A stretch of 64,000 nucleotides of DNA from Streptomyces turgidiscabies Car8 (lineage in GTDB: Bacteria; Actinomycetota; Actinomycetes; Streptomycetales; Streptomycetaceae). Of this stretch, positions 25,879 through 33,921 are shown piece by piece. The DNA is taken from positions 310,001 through 374,000 of the forward strand of contig NZ_AEJB01000361.1 of the NCBI RefSeq assembly GCF_000331005.1, read 5' to 3'. A model generated the notes under the pieces. That model did not search any database. It worked only from the letters and a program-made list of their open reading frames with translations, and was not told the DNA's origin. Every line of letters starts with the position of its first letter. Position 1 is the stretch's first letter. The translations under genes were made by a program, and so were the position numbers.

Positions 25879-27096
25879 TCAGCTGTGCCACGCCACCCGC
25901 ACGCTCCGGGCCTTGAGGGCGATCTCGGCCGCCTCCACGTCCGGGCTGGATCTGGCCGTGACCGCCGCCCCGACCGGCAGCCAAACCCGGCCGTCCCGCT
26001 GGAAGACGCTGCGCAGGAGCTGTGACCATTGGAGTCTGCCGTCCGGTGCTGCACACCCGACCATGCCGTAGTACGGCCCTCGCGGGAACTGCTCCAGCTT
26101 CGCGATCTCGGACAATCCCTCGGCGGGCGAGGCCCCGGTGGGCAACGCTCCCAACAGAACGCCGGCCGGATTGCTTCCGGGCTTCGGCTCCACCGTCAAC
26201 CGGGTCATTCCGTGGACTAGTTCCTCGAGTCTCAGGAACTCCGGGGGTCCCGCGCTCACGCTGGCGAAGTGGCTGTACGCGGTCAGCAGCGAGTCGATGG
26301 ATGACCGGTGCTCTTCGACGAGACGAAGGTCCCAGGGCGCCGGTCGTCGACCGTCACGGGTGTGCCCGGAGGTACCGGACAGCTTGTGACAGGTGAACCG
26401 TTCCAGCGACCCGTCGATGAGGAGTTCTGGACTGGTCCCCGCGAACTCCAGCCCACCGTGGTGACAGTAAAACGAGCGGGACACCCCATGGGAGTCGTCC
26501 TGCCCCGCCGCCATGGTGGAGACCAGGTCCACCGGTCCGCTCCAGCCGTGCCGCGTTGCGACCGTCAGCCGACGGCCCGGCTCCTGCCCCACCCACCCCA
26601 AGACGTCGTCGACCATCACGCGGAAGCGGTCAACGGTTTCGTCGGCGAGTGGAGGCGGTGAACCAGCCTTGGTCGCACGCCGCCCTCGCGGCAGTCGCAT
26701 CGGACCGGATGCGGACGAGGCACTGCCATCGTCCTTGATCACCAGGACGGACTCCGGAGTGAACAGGAGCACCTCCGGATCCGGCCCGACGGCCAGCGTG
26801 CTGTACCGGCTGTGGTGTGCCCCGAATCCGATGTACCCCATGATCCACCGGCCGTCGGTCGCCTCGAAGAAGGACTGGAGTCCAGCGAGCAGGGACTGCG
26901 GCGTTGTCGCTTCCCTGCTGGCCAGACCGGGAAGCGATAACGAGCACACCCCTCGGGTGACCTCCAGATGCCCCGTGCTGCCCAGTCCGACGACGACGCG
27001 CCGGCGCGAGCCGTAGCTGAAGACGGTGTTCAACGGGGCTTCGAGGCGATGCCCGGCAAGCACCGGTCGGGCGTACCTGCGGGCGTCAGAGATCAA
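25879..27096 (-). CDS. Divergent chorismate-utilising enzyme
   Basis: This 405-residue protein resembles the salicylate/isochorismate/anthranilate synthase family. It has FAGTSPELLIDGSLERF, KLSGTSGHTRDG where the family has (R/K)-x-x-G-T-R, EEHRSSIDSLL, a GALPTGASPAEGLSEI segment, PRGPYYGMVG, and a C-terminal VWLPVGAAVTARSSPDVEA. The family's Pro-Lys in GAPK/GVPK is replaced here, so activity may be altered. It should act on chorismate or a similar cyclohexadiene. The listed start is a TTG overlapping the previous gene's stop region; GTG 27063 is an alternative. It is the last gene of the leftward operon. Confidence 0.65.
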   Translation of the reverse strand: MISDARRYARPVLAGHRLEAPLNTVFSYGSRRRVVVGLGSTGHLEVTRGVCSLSLPGLASREATTPQSLLAGLQSFFEATDGRWIMGYIGFGAHHSRYSTLAVGPDPEVLLFTPESVLVIKDDGSASSASGPMRLPRGRRATKAGSPPPLADETVDRFRVMVDDVLGWVGQEPGRRLTVATRHGWSGPVDLVSTMAAGQDDSHGVSRSFYCHHGGLEFAGTSPELLIDGSLERFTCHKLSGTSGHTRDGRRPAPWDLRLVEEHRSSIDSLLTAYSHFASVSAGPPEFLRLEELVHGMTRLTVEPKPGSNPAGVLLGALPTGASPAEGLSEIAKLEQFPRGPYYGMVGCAAPDGRLQWSQLLRSVFQRDGRVWLPVGAAVTARSSPDVEAAEIALKARSVRVAWHS

Positions 27097-27922
27097 CTGG
27101 GCTCATTCCCAGGTAGTCCAGGAGGAAGCCGAGGTGGTCCGTGAGGAAGGCGACCATCCGGGCGTGATTCTCACTCGCGCAGACGGTCGCTACCTCCTGG
27201 ACCGTCAGCATGCCGCCGAACTGCTCGTTGCGCTCCAGGAGCTTCTGGTGCGAGATCTCCTCCAGGATCTCGGAGACACGGACCCACTGCTCCTCGTCCA
27301 GTCCCGCCTCTCGGGCGGCCGTGAAGCGACCGATCAGATGCCGGGTCTCGTCCTCGATCGTTCGATCAGCGACCGCGAGCACCTCACGGTCCACCTCGCT
27401 GGAGAGGTCCAGCAGGTTCTTCGCGGAGCGGATCCCGAAGTAGAGCCCCAGGCCGCCGCCCTCGGACAGGTCGACCGCGATGGCGCCGAGTTTGTCGTCG
27501 CGGTAGCCCAGTCGCAGTTCGGTGAGCGCGGCTCCCTCCTTCAGCTGTCCGAGTTCGGCGATCGCCGGCGGGGGCGTGGCGGATTCGATGAGCAGGAACA
27601 GGTCGTGCAGCTGGGCGTAGTGGCGCAGCTCGTCGGAGGCGAAGCTCAGCTTGGTGTAGGTGCTCTTCAGCGGGGAGGGTGCGACCGCTCCGTGGCCCAG
27701 CGGCGCGACTTCTTCTGCCACTTCGGCGATCATGCTGGCCACGGTCGTGTGCCGGGGGCCGTAGACCCCGCTGCCGGTCCACTCCTTGAACATCTGGTGC
27801 CCGACCCAGACCTTGTCGGAGACGGTGTTCCTGGCGCTCGAACCGAAGTAGCGCAGGGCGATCTCGTGTTCCGCAGCCCAGTACGGGGCGCTCATGCGCA
27901 GCGCCTGCTGGATCGTTCCCAT
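27086..27922 (-). CDS. Ferritin-like diiron oxygenase-type protein
   Basis: This 278-residue protein starts at an ATG after a strong CGGAGGT site. It is largely helical, with two ExxH motifs: E98-L-R-H101 in FASDELRHYAQ, and E192-T-R-H195 in IEDETRHLIGR. Further acidic residues on helices could complete a two-iron site. This layout fits ferritin-like or heme-oxygenase-like diiron proteins, several of which perform N-oxygenation or C-C cleavage in natural-product pathways. It overlaps the chorismate-enzyme gene by 11 bases. A redox role on a chorismate-derived or amino-acid substrate is inference. Confidence 0.65.
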   Translation of the reverse strand: MGTIQQALRMSAPYWAAEHEIALRYFGSSARNTVSDKVWVGHQMFKEWTGSGVYGPRHTTVASMIAEVAEEVAPLGHGAVAPSPLKSTYTKLSFASDELRHYAQLHDLFLLIESATPPPAIAELGQLKEGAALTELRLGYRDDKLGAIAVDLSEGGGLGLYFGIRSAKNLLDLSSEVDREVLAVADRTIEDETRHLIGRFTAAREAGLDEEQWVRVSEILEEISHQKLLERNEQFGGMLTVQEVATVCASENHARMVAFLTDHLGFLLDYLGMSPVDL

Positions 27923-27962
27923 GGGACCTCCGTGATTGTGTGCGGGGAGAGTCGCTGCCTGG

Positions 27963-28115
27963 CTAGGAGGCGGCGCGTTCGGGGATGCGCTTGGGCAGGA
28001 GTTGGCCGAAGGCGTGGTCGGCGGCGTCGAGCTGTTCCGCGAGAGGCAGATGTGACTCGGCGACGTGCCGGGGCACGCCGTAGACCGGCCGACGGTATGC
28101 GGATTGCGCGGTCAC
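27963..28115 (-). CDS. 50-residue protein coupled to the aldo/keto reductase
   Basis: A GTG at 28113-28115 overlaps the stop of the aldo/keto reductase gene (GTGA), and the frame ends at TAG 27963-27965, 40 bases before the ferritin-like gene. The protein opens with MTAQSAYRRPVYGVPRHV, has an amphipathic middle (ESHLPLAEQLDAADHAF) and ends LLPKRIPERAAS. It has no Cys, signal peptide or membrane helix. The coupling makes translation likely. It could be a small subunit, a chaperone-like helper or a peptide substrate; nothing in the sequence decides. Confidence 0.6.
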   Translation of the reverse strand: MTAQSAYRRPVYGVPRHVAESHLPLAEQLDAADHAFGQLLPKRIPERAAS

Positions 28116-29194
28116 ACCGGCACTTCCATGCGGCGGTAGGCATCGCCAGTGGCATGGAGTTCGTTGCGTATCCGGCCGTAGGTGCCGTCGACGAAGGCGA
28201 GTTCCTCATTCGTCAGCGGCTCTCCGAGGCAGGAGTAGTTCTCGCGGACCTGCTCGGGCGTGGTGAAGCCGACGATCACTGCCGTGTGGTCGGCCTGCTG
28301 CAGGCTGTATCGCAGGGCGACGCGGACCAGTGCCTGCGGGTGACGGCCAAAGTGCTCGCGCAGCGTCTCCAGGCCGCGGTCGATGATTTCGAGTCCAGGG
28401 TTGGAGAACCACCGCTTGTGCCGTCGGTGGTCGCCGGGGCCGAAGACGGCGGGGGCACCCGGCTGGTACTTCCCGGTCAGCAGCCCTTGGGCGAGGGGCT
28501 CGGTGAGCATGAGCGAGACGCCGTGGCGCGCGGTGAAGCTGAAAAGGTCCTCGCCGTCGACCAGGGTCGGCGGGCTCAGCGGGTTGCACCGGGTCCAGAG
28601 CACATCGGGACGCAGCAGACGGAAGATCTTGACGAACCGGGCACTGCGCACGTCCGCCGCGTCCTTACGGTCCGAGGCGAGAGGGTGGGGCCCGCGCATG
28701 CCGATGGCCCTGATGTACTCGGCATCCCGCAGGGCGCGCATCTGGTTGATGGCGACATGCAGGTAGTCGTCGTCGTCCCCGAAGTCGAGGGTGTGGAGGA
28801 AGTAGGCATCCAGATACTCGACCCCCAGGTTCTCCATGCTCTGTTCGAACTGGTGGCGGAGCTTTGGGCCCGCGTAGGGGTGAGGCGCTGTGCCCCGCAC
28901 CCATCCGATCTTGCTGGCGATGTGCACGGATTCCCGGTCGACCTCTTTGAGGAGCTGTCCCAGCAGCCTCTCGGAGTGGCCGTGCCCGAACACGTCTGCC
29001 GTGTCGAAGAAGTTGGCGCCGTGTTCCACCGCGGTCCGCAGACCATCGAGCGACCGCGCATCCTCGACGGAGCCCCAGCCGACCGGCTGGCCCGCGTTGA
29101 CGGTCGGGCCTCCGATCGCCCAACAGCCCACTCCGAGCGGATTGACGGTCAGTCCGGGCGCAATGTGCCGCGTCTTGAGATCGAGGGCGGTCAT
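28112..29194 (-). CDS. Aldo/keto reductase-family protein lacking the catalytic Tyr
   Basis: The start is ATG 29192-29194 (MTALDLKTRH), preceded by AGGAG and overlapping the previous gene's stop (ATGA). The 360-residue protein has the (beta/alpha)8 AKR layout with GVGCWAIGG, D64 in NFFDTADVFG, K95 in IASKIGW and H134 in YFLHTLD. The position of the proton-donating Tyr (Y in DTADVYG of the family) is Phe69. NADPH-binding features appear near IVGFTTPEQVREN. Loss of Tyr usually abolishes carbonyl reduction, so it may catalyse another step or act structurally. It is the second gene of the leftward operon. Confidence 0.8.
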   Translation of the reverse strand: MTALDLKTRHIAPGLTVNPLGVGCWAIGGPTVNAGQPVGWGSVEDARSLDGLRTAVEHGANFFDTADVFGHGHSERLLGQLLKEVDRESVHIASKIGWVRGTAPHPYAGPKLRHQFEQSMENLGVEYLDAYFLHTLDFGDDDDYLHVAINQMRALRDAEYIRAIGMRGPHPLASDRKDAADVRSARFVKIFRLLRPDVLWTRCNPLSPPTLVDGEDLFSFTARHGVSLMLTEPLAQGLLTGKYQPGAPAVFGPGDHRRHKRWFSNPGLEIIDRGLETLREHFGRHPQALVRVALRYSLQQADHTAVIVGFTTPEQVRENYSCLGEPLTNEELAFVDGTYGRIRNELHATGDAYRRMEVPV

Positions 29195-29646
29195 CGTGAG
29201 CTGTTCTCCTGGAGCGCAATGGCGAACACCGCGACCACCGCCTTGCCGCCGGCCGCGGTCGGTTCGGCGAACCACTCCTCGGTCAGTCGCGCGACGATGC
29301 TGAGCCCGCGGCCGTTCTCGTCGGACTTCTCCGCAGACTTGACAGCCACCGCAGCGCAGTTCGCACCAGCGTCGAACACCCTTACCGTGGCCCGGTCCTG
29401 GTCCACCTCCAGCAGGAATGTCCCGACGCCGGGGGTGTGCCGGAGGGCGTTGGCGACCAGCTCGTCCACGACCAAGACCATGTCGTCGACCGTGGCCGCG
29501 TCAGCCCTTCCCCCCAGTACCGTGCGGATTTGGGAGCGCGCGGCCCTGGTGGGCCACTCGCTGACGCTGAGGTCGAGGCGGTGCTGTTCGGGGGCGTGGA
29601 TGAGGTGGCCGGACGGTTTCAGCGCAGCCGGTGGGGGTGGCACCAT
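29191..29646 (-). CDS. ATP-binding protein of the HATPase_c type
   Basis: The start is set at ATG 29644-29646 (MVPPPPAALKP), with GGGAGA just upstream. The longer frame runs through the operator and is rejected. The 151-residue protein has the GHKL signature: N box VDELVANALRHTPG, G1 FDAGAN and G2 ENGRGLSIV, without a sensor or phospho-acceptor domain. It is similar in type to the protein at 16695. As the first gene behind the shared operator, it may be a regulatory protein of the biosynthetic locus. It is coupled to the aldo/keto reductase gene. Confidence 0.75.
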   Translation of the reverse strand: MVPPPPAALKPSGHLIHAPEQHRLDLSVSEWPTRAARSQIRTVLGGRADAATVDDMVLVVDELVANALRHTPGVGTFLLEVDQDRATVRVFDAGANCAAVAVKSAEKSDENGRGLSIVARLTEEWFAEPTAAGGKAVVAVFAIALQENSSR

Positions 29647-29740
29647 CGTCTCCCTCGTGCACGTGCGGTGACCGCTGGTGGGCTGAGCCCGTCGGCGGAG
29701 GGCCTGCTGAAGGCCCGCTTCAACGGTGGGGGAATCGCGG

Positions 29741-29778
29741 TGGCGTCGGTACGCCATTGAGTTGCCACTCCACTGCCA
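29741..29778 (-). promoter_or_regulatory. Complex operator, copy 1 (left arm at 29.7 kb)
   Basis: On the minus strand this block reads TGGCA, 6 bases, TGGCA, 6 bases, TGGCGTACCGACGCCA. The three TGGC units are 11 bp apart, one helical turn, and the last is an inverted repeat TGGCGT-N4-ACGCCA. It lies 95 bases upstream of the leftward operon. The same block occurs four times in the window. The 400-base stretch 29647-30044 holds this divergent promoter region and no gene. Confidence 0.75.
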
Positions 29779-29873
29779 TTTCCTCCGGCGACAGAGGCGG
29801 AGGGAGCAGCCCACCTTGAGGCGAATCACGCACTTTGCTGGGATTGAGATGCGTTGGGCGCTCGACCACCAAG

Positions 29874-29911
29874 TGGCAGAGAAGTGGCAGACGAATGGCG
29901 TACCGACGCCA
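29874..29911 (+). promoter_or_regulatory. Complex operator, copy 2 (right arm at 29.9 kb)
   Basis: This has the same architecture on the plus strand: TGGCA at 29874 and 29885, then TGGCGTACCGACGCCA at 29896-29911. It is 133 bases upstream of the FAD enzyme gene that opens the rightward operon. Copies 1 and 2 face away from each other across about 95 bases, so each operon has its own site. Confidence 0.75.
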
Positions 29912-30044
29912 TGCAGACCGGGCGAACGTGGACGCCAGCGGCCCTCGGCGAGCTGACGTACGGGTAGTTCGCCGGGGGCGGCATCCAGCGGACGTCCGGG
30001 CGGGCGGACCGCGTGCCGATCCCATTCCTCAGCCGGAGGCTGCC

Positions 30045-31469
30045 GTGCCCTTACCTTCCACGTCCGCGTTGTGGGGCCATCCCACCCATTACGACACCCT
30101 CGTCATCGGCGCCGGCCCGGCGGGGCTGCTCGCGACGATCCGCGCGGGAGCCCCGGCTGGCGGCGTCGTCGTCCTGGAGCAGGGCGCCGACATCGACGGG
30201 CGTATCCGGGCCCGCGAGCTGGGCCAGGACGAGAAGCGCACCATCACCTCGGGATTCGGCGGCGCCGGGATGTTCAGCGACGGCAAGCTGTGCCTGTCGC
30301 ACCGCATCGGCTCCACCATCTCCCACCGCTTCCCCTCACACGAGGTCGAAGCACGGCAGTACGCCATCGACGAGATCTTCCGTGCTGGCGAGGACGCCCC
30401 GCTACACGGTGCCGACGACACCAGGGCCGCCGAGCTGGCCGGACGGGCTGGAGCCGAGGGCCTCGAATACCTGCACTACCCCGTCCGCCACATCGGCAGT
30501 GACCAGCTCATGCGCATGACGTCCGCCCTTCGCCAGCGAGTCGAAGCCGTTGCTCCCGTGCTCTGCGGAATCCGCTGCACCGAGGTTCGGCCCTCACCCG
30601 TCGCCAGCCACCGCTGGGAGGTCTGGGTCACCGGCAACGACTGGGCAGAGCCGATGCCCCTGTACGCGGACAACGTCGTGCTCGCACCGGGGAAGATCGG
30701 CGCCGCCTGGCTGCGCGCGCTCGGGAACACCCTGGGGCTGTCCCGCAAGAGCGCCCAGCCCAAGCTCGGCTTCCGCCTGGAAGGGCCGCGCGAGTTCCTG
30801 GACCTCCTGCTGAAGGTCGCCACCGACCCCAAGGTCATCTGGAAACCCGGCGCAGGAGCCGAGGTCCGCACGCACTGCGTCTGCTTCGGCGGGGATGTCG
30901 TCCCGGCCCAGTACCAGGACCTCACCCTGGTCGGCGGACACTCCACCAGCGACCACGGGAACAACCGCAGCAACACCGCGGTGCTGGCCACCGCCGGAGA
31001 CGCGTTCCCCCTGAGCACGGAGTACGTGCGCGACCTCGTCGCCCGGATGAACAACGCCACCAGGGGGCGGGTCATGGCCCAGACACTCGGCGACTTCCTG
31101 GCCGACGTCCCCACCACCGGAACCGTTCCCGACGCCGCGCACGGGTTCGTCCCCAGCATCCCCGACGCCGTCACCGGGAACCTCGCCACGCTCTTTCCCC
31201 AGCCGATCGTCGCCCTGCTGCGCGACTACCTTCACCGCCTCGCCCGGCTGTGCCCGCAGGTCCTGAATCCCGGCAACATGCTGTACGGGCCGGCCGTCGA
31301 GCGCTGGGCCGACCGCTTCGAGGTCGGCGACGACATGCAGGCCCCCGGGCACCCCGGCCTCTACCTGGTCGGTGACGGCCCCGGGCTCACCGGCGGAATC
31401 ATCGGCGCCGCCGACTCCGGCTGGCTCGCCGGCGACGCGATCGCCGCCCGCCGCAGCGTCAACGCCTGA
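30045..31469 (+). CDS. FAD-dependent oxidoreductase
   Basis: The start is placed at GTG 30045 (MPLPSTSALWG), five bases after GGAGG; a longer frame runs through the operator. The 474-residue protein opens with the dinucleotide-binding VIGAGPAGLLATIRAG (residues about 19-34). Other features are SGFGGAGMFSDGKLC and a C-terminal LYLVGDGPGLTGGIIGAADSG, where FAD is closed in. This pattern fits the uncharacterised FAD-dependent dehydrogenase family (COG2509-like). It probably oxidises or dehydrogenates a pathway intermediate. It heads the five-gene rightward operon. Confidence 0.8.
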   Translation: MPLPSTSALWGHPTHYDTLVIGAGPAGLLATIRAGAPAGGVVVLEQGADIDGRIRARELGQDEKRTITSGFGGAGMFSDGKLCLSHRIGSTISHRFPSHEVEARQYAIDEIFRAGEDAPLHGADDTRAAELAGRAGAEGLEYLHYPVRHIGSDQLMRMTSALRQRVEAVAPVLCGIRCTEVRPSPVASHRWEVWVTGNDWAEPMPLYADNVVLAPGKIGAAWLRALGNTLGLSRKSAQPKLGFRLEGPREFLDLLLKVATDPKVIWKPGAGAEVRTHCVCFGGDVVPAQYQDLTLVGGHSTSDHGNNRSNTAVLATAGDAFPLSTEYVRDLVARMNNATRGRVMAQTLGDFLADVPTTGTVPDAAHGFVPSIPDAVTGNLATLFPQPIVALLRDYLHRLARLCPQVLNPGNMLYGPAVERWADRFEVGDDMQAPGHPGLYLVGDGPGLTGGIIGAADSGWLAGDAIAARRSVNA

Positions 31470-31495
31470 CTCCCCCGGCCCCCAAGGACTCCAGC

Positions 31496-32584
31496 ATGCT
31501 GACCTCCGCCCGCACACCCCGCCCCAAGTGGCTCACCTCCGACGAGGCCCCGCTGTGGGACCGAAGCACCTTCTCGCCCGAAGCATGGACGTACACGCTC
31601 TCGCGCGAGGAGAACATCGAGATCATCGACGCGCTCACCGTCGCGCAGAACCGGCTAACCGGACGCGACATGCTCACCGACCGCGACATCAACCGCAGAG
31701 ACTTCCCCCTGGGCCACGTCGGCTCGATCCTGGAAGCGATCTCCAGCGAGGTGTCCGACGGCCGCGGCTTCGCCGTGCTGCGCGGACTGCCCGTCGACCG
31801 ACTCGACGAACGCCAGAACGCACTGCTCCTGCGCGGACTGGCCACCTACCTGGGCCCCATCGCCACCCAGAGCAGGGACGGACAGCTCATCCGGCACGTC
31901 CGCGCGACCGGCCGAGCGCTGGGCGACGCGACCGTGCGAGGTCATCAGACCGCCAACCGCCTGTGGTTCCACACTGACGGCGCCGACGCCGCAGCCCTGC
32001 TGTGCCTGACCGCCTCCGAGACCGGAGGGCTTTCCCGTCTCGCCTCGGCCGCCACGGTCCACAACCAAATGTTGAACGCCTCCCCGACGCGGACCGCCGA
32101 GCTGTACCAGCCGTTCCACTTCCACATGGCCGGCGGCAACGTACCCGGCCTGCCGCCCACCTTCATATCGCCGATCTTCTCCCTCCACCGAGGCCACTTC
32201 TCCACCCGCTACGTCCGGCACACGCTGCTGGAGACCCCCACCGTCACAGCGGTCCCCCTCCACCGGGACGCCGTGGCCGCCTTCGACCTGCTGGAGGAGC
32301 TCGCCGACGAGAACAGCATCGACATGGAACTGCGCGCGGGCGACCTCCAGTTGGTCAACAACCACACGGTGCTCCACTCCCGCACCGCCTACCGCGACCC
32401 GCGGCCCCCAGCCGAGCCCCGTCACCTGCTCCGGTCGTGGGTCACCTTCCCCCACTACCGCGGCCGGCGGGCCGCAGAGGCCGACGAGTACCTGCGCTTC
32501 GGATGGCTCACCGACGACCAGCAGCAGCAGCTCGCCACCACTTGGGCGCCCCCGACCGCTCCCGACCCGGCCCCCGCCGCATGA
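31496..32584 (+). CDS. TauD-family Fe(II)/2-oxoglutarate dioxygenase
   Basis: This 362-residue enzyme has the facial triad of the family: H159-T-D161 in LWFHTDGAD, and a distal His, most likely H294 in NHTVLHSRTAY. A 2-oxoglutarate-binding Arg follows in RHLLRSWV. The N-terminal region (DGRGFAVLRGLPVD) is typical of TauD-like hydroxylases acting on free amino acids or carboxylates. It would hydroxylate, desaturate or cleave a substrate, releasing succinate and CO2. The start follows AAGGAC. The stop overlaps the AMP-ligase-like gene (ATGA). Confidence 0.8.
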   Translation: MLTSARTPRPKWLTSDEAPLWDRSTFSPEAWTYTLSREENIEIIDALTVAQNRLTGRDMLTDRDINRRDFPLGHVGSILEAISSEVSDGRGFAVLRGLPVDRLDERQNALLLRGLATYLGPIATQSRDGQLIRHVRATGRALGDATVRGHQTANRLWFHTDGADAAALLCLTASETGGLSRLASAATVHNQMLNASPTRTAELYQPFHFHMAGGNVPGLPPTFISPIFSLHRGHFSTRYVRHTLLETPTVTAVPLHRDAVAAFDLLEELADENSIDMELRAGDLQLVNNHTVLHSRTAYRDPRPPAEPRHLLRSWVTFPHYRGRRAAEADEYLRFGWLTDDQQQQLATTWAPPTAPDPAPAA

Positions 32585-33921
32585 CCGTGCACCCGCCGGG
32601 GCCGACGTGGACTGCGGACGTCGTCAGCAAACTCCACCGCACCGCCCGCCGGCGGCCCGACCACCCCGCCGTGATCGACCGCCACGGCACGACGAGCTTC
32701 CGCTCCCTCTACCTAGCCGCCGCCCAGCAGGCCCAGGACCTGGAATCCCGTCCCGATCACGGCGCGGGCGTCGCGGTGCTGCGCGCCACACCCACCGCCG
32801 CGTTCTTCATCCAGGTGTGCGCCGCTCTCATGGTGAGCCGCACGCCCTTGGTCCTGCCCGCCCGCGTGCCCGAAACGGAGGCACTGCGCGACGTGCAGAC
32901 GGCAAGAAAAGCGGGCTGCCGCCCGTGGAAGGCGGTCCTGGCCGTATCGGGCCACCAGCAGGTTCCGGTCCTGACACACGGCGAATCGCCCACCGCCCCG
33001 CGCAAGGCCCGCGCTCTAGGCATGCGGCCCGGCGGACGTGCCATCTTCGCCGCCCCCATGCACCTGAACGGGCCGTTCGAGTTCGCACTGCGTCAACTCC
33101 TCCTCGGCGGCTGCATCATCCTCGCTCCCCGCTTCGAGGCCGAGCAGTGGCTGGAGAGCGTCCGCGGCCACAAGCCGGACTGGGCGTTCTTGGTTCCGAC
33201 GCAGATCCAGCAGATCTGGGACGCATGCCCACCCCGCGAACTCCGCGGCGACTGCTCCTCGCTGCGTCTGCTCCTGCACTCCTCGGCCCCCTGCCCGCCC
33301 CCGCTGCGCCAGCGCCTGGCCGACGTCCTGGGGCCCGAGCGCCTCGCGGAGTACTACGGGACCACCCTGTACGACGGGACCTTCAGCCCCTACACCTCTC
33401 GCGGCCCCGGCGGATCTCCGCTGCCCGATACCGAGCTGCGGATCGTCGACCCCAGCCGCTGGCCCGTAGCGGCCGGCACCCAGGGAACCATCGAGGGCCG
33501 CAGCCGGACCGGACTCATCTCCCACCACACCGACCAGCCGTGCACCGGCCGGCCGCAATGGCAGAGCGTCGGCGACCTCGGCAGGCGCATCAAGGACACC
33601 GACCGCATCGAAGTCACCGACGTGGCCGTCCCCGGCCGCGCCATCGTGGCGGGCGTCAAGATCGCCGTGGCCGAGACCCACGACACCCTGTCCGCCCACC
33701 CCGCCGTACGGAACTGCGAAATCCACGTCAGCCCCCACGACCGGTTCGGATCCGTTCTGTCCGCCGTCGTACACACCGAGGACCCGGCCCTCACCCCATC
33801 GGTCCTGCGCACTTGGTGCGCCCAGCGGCTGACACCGCCTCAGCGCCCCCACGCCATCGAGCTGCGTCGGACCGCAGCTCTCGAACACACGACCCTGCGA
33901 GAAGGACATGCCCGACTGTGA
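32581..33921 (+). CDS. Degenerate AMP-binding (adenylate-forming) enzyme
   Basis: This 446-residue protein is recognisable as an acyl-CoA synthetase/adenylation-type protein by LAEYYGTTLYDGTFSPYTS (A5 region), IEGRSRTGLIS and VGDLGRRIKDTDRIEVTD (A7-A8). The Ser/Thr/Gly-rich phosphate loop (A3, TSGTTG in the family) is missing, with PMHLNGPFEF in its place. The A10 catalytic Lys near the end is absent (TTLREGHARL). It may not adenylate on its own; it could bind an adenylate or use a preactivated acyl group. It overlaps the HIT gene by 14 bases. Confidence 0.65.
   Translation: MTVHPPGPTWTADVVSKLHRTARRRPDHPAVIDRHGTTSFRSLYLAAAQQAQDLESRPDHGAGVAVLRATPTAAFFIQVCAALMVSRTPLVLPARVPETEALRDVQTARKAGCRPWKAVLAVSGHQQVPVLTHGESPTAPRKARALGMRPGGRAIFAAPMHLNGPFEFALRQLLLGGCIILAPRFEAEQWLESVRGHKPDWAFLVPTQIQQIWDACPPRELRGDCSSLRLLLHSSAPCPPPLRQRLADVLGPERLAEYYGTTLYDGTFSPYTSRGPGGSPLPDTELRIVDPSRWPVAAGTQGTIEGRSRTGLISHHTDQPCTGRPQWQSVGDLGRRIKDTDRIEVTDVAVPGRAIVAGVKIAVAETHDTLSAHPAVRNCEIHVSPHDRFGSVLSAVVHTEDPALTPSVLRTWCAQRLTPPQRPHAIELRRTAALEHTTLREGHARL

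Noticed and set aside
27963..28115. The 50-residue protein as a lanthipeptide-type precursor
   Set aside because: It has no Cys, no leader motif and no cognate class I-IV lanthipeptide enzyme in its operon.
27026..29671. 881-codon open frame on the plus strand
   Set aside because: It is antisense to five coupled genes with clear family motifs; high GC keeps the opposite frame open. The product has no recognisable domain.
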